Of a stretch of DNA of 64,000 bases, positions 60,989 through 64,000 are shown piece by piece. The notes under the pieces were generated by a model, which saw nothing but the letters and a program-made list of their open reading frames with translations, was not told the DNA's origin and made no database searches. Source of the stretch: MSPOR6 sp964652195 (GTDB taxonomy: Bacteria > Poribacteria > WGA-4E > WGA-3G); assembly GCA_964652195.1 (NCBI GenBank), contig CAZZBB010000068.1:62001-126000 (forward strand), in the 5' to 3' direction. How positions within the stretch are numbered: position 1 is the stretch's first letter; every line of letters starts with the position of its first letter. The position numbers were made by a program, and so were the translations under genes.

Positions 60989-62527
60989 TCACTTTTTCCA
61001 AAAGCTCCGATCCAGACTTCGGTATTGTATAGCTTCAGAGACATGCCCACTTTCGATATTAGGACATCCATCCAAATCAGCAATGGTTCGGGATACTTTC
61101 AAAATACGGTCATAAGCTCTGGCACTCAATCCTAATTGGTTAATTGCTACTCGTAATAGATCTTGTGCTTGTGATTCGATTTTACAATACTCTCGAATCT
61201 GCTTAGATTGCATATTGGCATTAGAATGTATTGTCGTCCCTTCGAATCTTTGATGTTGTAAACGTCTTGCCTTTTCGACTCTATTACGAACTTCATCAGA
61301 TTGTTCACCAGTAACCTCTGCAGAGAGTTCCGCATATTTTACTGCTGGAACTTCGACTTGGATATCAATCCTATCTAACAGGGGACCAGAAATCCGTGAA
61401 ACATAGTTTTGTATTTGGTTGTCAGTACATTTACATTCCCGATTTGGATCGCTGAAGAAACCACATGGACAAGGGTTCATTGCAGCAACCAGCATGAAAT
61501 TAGCTGGATATGTAAGTGATGCTGCAGCGCGTGAAATAGTAACATGACCATCTTCTAAAGGTTGTCGCATCACTTCAAGTACATTTCTCCGGAATTCGGG
61601 TAGTTCATCAAGGAATAGTACACCGTTATGTGAGAGACTGACTTCACCTGGACGCGGAATATTTCCTCCACCAATCAGACCTGCATCAGAGATGGTATGA
61701 TGTGGGGATCGAAATGGTCGTGTTGAGACTAAGGGTGTATCACTTGGTAAAATCCCAACTATGCTTTGGATTTTTGTCGTTTCCAAAGATTCTTCTGTTG
61801 ACAATGTTGGCAATATTGAAGGTATCCGTTTTGCTATCATTGTCTTACCTGAACCTGGTGGTCCAATCATTATAATGTTGTGTGATCCAGCAGCTGCTAC
61901 TTCAATAGACCGTTTAACATGCTCTTGTCCCTTTACATCAATTAGATCAAGATATGTATTATTATCTTTGTCTTCAGTAATGGAACTTAGAGTATGTGAT
62001 TCAGGTGTAATTTGCTTACTTTCATTGAGAAACGATGCTGCATCCGTAAGACTTTCAATTGGATAGACATTTAACTCCTCAACAATTGCGGCTTCCTTTG
62101 AATTTTCTGCTGGGAGGATTACATTCTGAATACCGTTATCTTTTGCTGCAATTGCTATTGGTAACCCACCTTGTATATTTCTAATTGTACCATCAAGTGC
62201 CAATTCCCCTAATATCATAGTATTTTCAAGTCCACTAAGATTTATTTGATTCGTTGCTGCCATTACACCTATGGCGATGGGTAGATCAAAAGCAGATCCA
62301 GCTTTTCGTATATCTGCTGGGGCTAAATTTGCAGTTATCCGACTTGGTGGGAAGTAAAAACCTGAATTCTTTATTGCTGCAGTAACTCTATCCTTACTTT
62401 CCTTGATTGCACTGTCCGGTAAACCGACTGTACTGAATGAAGGCAGTCCTTCTGCAACGTCCACTTCGACTTTTACAATATAAGCGTCAATACCCAGCAC
62501 AGCACTACTAAGGACTGTTGCAAGCAT
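60989..62527 (-). CDS. comM: Mg-chelatase-like AAA ATPase (YifB/ComM family)
   Basis: A 512-residue ATPase related to ComM, a hexameric helicase that promotes branch migration during recombination in natural transformation. The N-terminal domain (about 1-180) has LPSFSTVGLPDSAIKESKDRV, and the AAA core has the Walker A GPPGSGKTM (about 220) and GVLFLDELPEF (about 303). A zinc-like cysteine cluster NPCPCGFFSDPNRECKC (about 355) is typical. GAGGAATTC lies upstream of the ATG. It is followed downstream by the sulfatase gene after about 50 bases but belongs functionally elsewhere. Confidence 0.92.
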   Translation of the reverse strand: MLATVLSSAVLGIDAYIVKVEVDVAEGLPSFSTVGLPDSAIKESKDRVTAAIKNSGFYFPPSRITANLAPADIRKAGSAFDLPIAIGVMAATNQINLSGLENTMILGELALDGTIRNIQGGLPIAIAAKDNGIQNVILPAENSKEAAIVEELNVYPIESLTDAASFLNESKQITPESHTLSSITEDKDNNTYLDLIDVKGQEHVKRSIEVAAAGSHNIIMIGPPGSGKTMIAKRIPSILPTLSTEESLETTKIQSIVGILPSDTPLVSTRPFRSPHHTISDAGLIGGGNIPRPGEVSLSHNGVLFLDELPEFRRNVLEVMRQPLEDGHVTISRAAASLTYPANFMLVAAMNPCPCGFFSDPNRECKCTDNQIQNYVSRISGPLLDRIDIQVEVPAVKYAELSAEVTGEQSDEVRNRVEKARRLQHQRFEGTTIHSNANMQSKQIREYCKIESQAQDLLRVAINQLGLSARAYDRILKVSRTIADLDGCPNIESGHVSEAIQYRSLDRSFWKK

Positions 62528-62689
62528 ATATGAATTCCTCTTCTTGATTATTCTTAAGCATAATTTCTTTTTATATATTTAAATCCATTATTTTTTAGAC
62601 ACTTTCATGGGTGAGTTTAATATAAAAATCTGTTTACTTTATATGTTTCTTAATTCTGACGCAACTATAGGTATCGATTTAGGGATACA

Positions 62690-62762
62690 CCTTTCGCCCC
62701 GCTGAGGCTTAGGTTATTGGTGATAACGTGTTTTATAAACATTCCGTCCCTACGGGACTCAA
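62690..62762. repeat. Hairpin repeats related to those at 54025-54095
   Basis: ACACCTTTCGCCCCGCTGAGGCTT (as GCC-CCGCTGA-GGC) and ACATTCCGTCCCTACGGGACT (as GTCCC-TAC-GGGAC) keep the position of the stem while its sequence differs from the copies at 54025 and 54077. Confidence 0.6.
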
Positions 62763-62879
62763 TTTACCAAACCAAGAGCAACATAACCTAAAATTGACGC
62801 TAATGGTTTTAAATCTGACGCAACATATAAAATGAATTCTATTTTGCTCCAGTGAGTAGCATGTAGATAACAATACATA

Positions 62880-62895
62880 GCACTCCTTGGAGTGC
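62880..62895 (-). terminator. Hairpin after the potassium channel gene
   Basis: GCACTCC and GGAGTGC form a perfect 7-base stem around TT, 10 bases downstream of the channel stop (minus strand). No strong T-run follows. Confidence 0.4.
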
Positions 62896-62905
62896 GGTGT
62901 TTAAC

Positions 62906-63925
62906 TTAATGAGGATCACCAGTGAGTTTATTTAATAGTTGCAGTTGTCTGGGATCAGCGATAACAAACAGTGCATCTCCAGCATCAATTATCCACTCTC
63001 CTGAAGGGTTATAGATATATTGTCCATCCTTACTTCTTAGGGCAATTACAACCAGACCTGTTTCTCCTTGTATATTTGATTCTCGTAATGGTATACCTGC
63101 GAGTTTTGAATCATCTTGTACGATGGATTCAGCAAACCGAGTTGTTTGACGGCTTTGTTGCATTTTTGATATGAAGTCAATTAGATGTGGTTCGAGTATG
63201 CCTGATGCGAGCCTAATTCCACCGATATGGTCTGGCAATACAACTTCATCCGCCCCTGCGGTGATAAGTTTGTCAGGAGAGTTGTTTTCAACAGCCTTTG
63301 AAACAATCCGTATTTTTGGATTAAGGTTTTTTGCAGAAATCACGACAAAGAGATTATCCTGGTCTCGACTCAAACAAGTGACTAAACCTTTTGCCTGTTT
63401 TACTCCTGCACGTATGAGTACATCATCATCTGTTGCATCACCCTCAACATACAGAAATTCTAAGGTTTCCTCAAGATGTACTAAACGTTCTTCTTCTACT
63501 TCTATCCCAACAAAATTTACGTCGGATTTTAACATTTCTTCAAGAACATGTATCCCTGTGTCACCAAGTCCACAAATAATATAATGATCTGATAGTTTTT
63601 CTACGGTTCGTATCATTTTTCTTTGTTTAAAAATACTAAGGAGTTGTCCTTCAATTAGAAAAGCAATTGCGATTGTTACGCTATAGACAAAAACACCGTA
63701 TCCACCGATGAGTAGAAACATGGTGAATATACGTCCACCTTCGCTCATCCCCATAAGGGTGTGTCCCGCTGTTGTCAGAGTTATAACAGTCATAAAAACT
63801 GCATCAAGTAAGCTCCAATCTTTGGTTGGATTGTTACTTTCAGTGATTGTATAACCGATGGATCCGAGAATTAATAGTCCGATCAATAGCGAGAACGCGA
63901 TAATTATCTTGGGTTGATAATTCAT
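62906..63925 (-). CDS. Potassium channel-like protein with RCK (TrkA-N and TrkA-C) domains
   Basis: A 339-residue inner membrane channel subunit. Two membrane segments (about 7-27 and 70-90) flank a pore loop, followed by a TrkA-N domain with HYIICGLGDTGIHV (NAD site, about 115-128), GDATDDDVLIRAG and VLPDHIGGIRLAS, and a TrkA-C domain (about 255-330). The pore reads TLTTAGHTLMG where potassium-selective channels usually have TTVGYG or TTVGFG. This may alter or remove selectivity. Bacterial Kch/MthK-type channels use ligand binding at RCK to gate. A ribosome binding-like GTAGGA lies upstream. It is the last complete gene in the window. Confidence 0.85.
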   Translation of the reverse strand: MNYQPKIIIAFSLLIGLLILGSIGYTITESNNPTKDWSLLDAVFMTVITLTTAGHTLMGMSEGGRIFTMFLLIGGYGVFVYSVTIAIAFLIEGQLLSIFKQRKMIRTVEKLSDHYIICGLGDTGIHVLEEMLKSDVNFVGIEVEEERLVHLEETLEFLYVEGDATDDDVLIRAGVKQAKGLVTCLSRDQDNLFVVISAKNLNPKIRIVSKAVENNSPDKLITAGADEVVLPDHIGGIRLASGILEPHLIDFISKMQQSRQTTRFAESIVQDDSKLAGIPLRESNIQGETGLVVIALRSKDGQYIYNPSGEWIIDAGDALFVIADPRQLQLLNKLTGDPH

Positions 63926-64000
63926 TATCCTACGTTTTGTTGCCCTCCTCGTTATTTTATTCTTTAACCTAATATAACAAAGGTCATTTTACTTTTGGTT

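Larger units (their letters stand above)
62528..62905. other. Intergenic region with hairpin repeats
   Basis: No gene is seen. Two TCTGACGCAAC words (about 62649 and 62813) bracket a stretch holding two hairpin motifs (about 62690 and 62741), suggesting a small repeated element. A hairpin also follows the channel gene at 62880-62895. Confidence 0.55.

Noticed and set aside
1..64000. tRNA, rRNA or riboswitch genes
   Set aside because: I looked for the TTCGA loop of tRNAs and for known riboswitch landmarks in the intergenic gaps and found nothing convincing; a covariance-model scan would be decisive.

Overview
The window looks like chromosomal DNA of an AT-rich, Gram-negative-type bacterium. 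The gene content fits the Candidatus Poribacteria / Planctomycetes-Verrucomicrobia neighbourhood best. This assignment is inferred from gene families, not from a marker gene. It rests on type I dockerin repeats of the form DVNGDGxVNILDLV, CX4CH planctomycete-type cytochromes, three phytanoyl-CoA dioxygenase family proteins, enolase-superfamily sugar-acid enzymes, a ThuA-like protein, a sulfatase, and LamG and TolB-propeller secreted proteins. A TonB-dependent receptor, an LptF/LptG pair and several lipoproteins indicate an outer membrane. I saw no rRNA, tRNA, CRISPR array or intact transposase.

Layout. 1-7.5 kb: a mannonate dehydratase-like gene, a dockerin/heme/copper monooxygenase, a cohesin-like plus dockerin protein and a large TonB-dependent receptor. 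7.8-13.3 kb: an acyl-CoA ligase, two MDR dehydrogenases, a PhyH oxygenase and a convergent 2-hydroxyacid dehydrogenase. 13.5-17.6 kb: a heme lipoprotein, an enolase-superfamily enzyme and a frameshifted multi-spanning membrane protein. 17.6-21.6 kb: a gene-poor region holding three orphan genes bracketed by a 21/22-match inverted repeat, with a possible transposase scrap beside it. 21.6-25.2 kb: a PhyH-HEAT fusion, a class III aminotransferase and a PhyH protein with an HxG motif. 25.3-36 kb: secreted and surface proteins (LamG, PEGA/TPR, a dockerin metallopeptidase, ThuA-like, a second enolase-superfamily enzyme, a TolB propeller). 36-46.8 kb: polyprenyl synthase, LacD-type aldolase, LptF/LptG, isoprenylcysteine-methyltransferase-like protein, a two-domain rhodanese interrupted by TGA at its catalytic cysteine position, MATE transporter, M55 peptidase and VOC protein. 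46.9-64 kb, almost all on the minus strand: multiheme cytochrome-TPR protein, FabG-like SDR, FAH-family protein, two tandem secreted paralogs, SUMF1-like lipoprotein, di-heme peroxidase, ABC ATPase, a sulfatase-methyltransferase-phosphoesterase operon, ComM-like ATPase and a K+ channel/RCK protein.

How it fits together. Many products are exported, and they carry at least three different C-terminal modules: dockerin pairs, a FlgD-like (type IX sorting-like) domain, and a short tail TWGx[I/L]K ending exactly six residues after TWG in four otherwise different proteins. The last may be an undescribed sorting or anchoring signal. The soluble enzymes suggest breakdown of sugar acids, sulfated or acyl substrates and hydroxy acids. 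Heme proteins with CX4CH sites recur.

Intergenic DNA is rich in hairpin-forming repeats of several families, including a 320-bp MITE-like element with TA duplications. The two observations I rate highest are the candidate selenocysteine rhodanese and the shared TWG tail.
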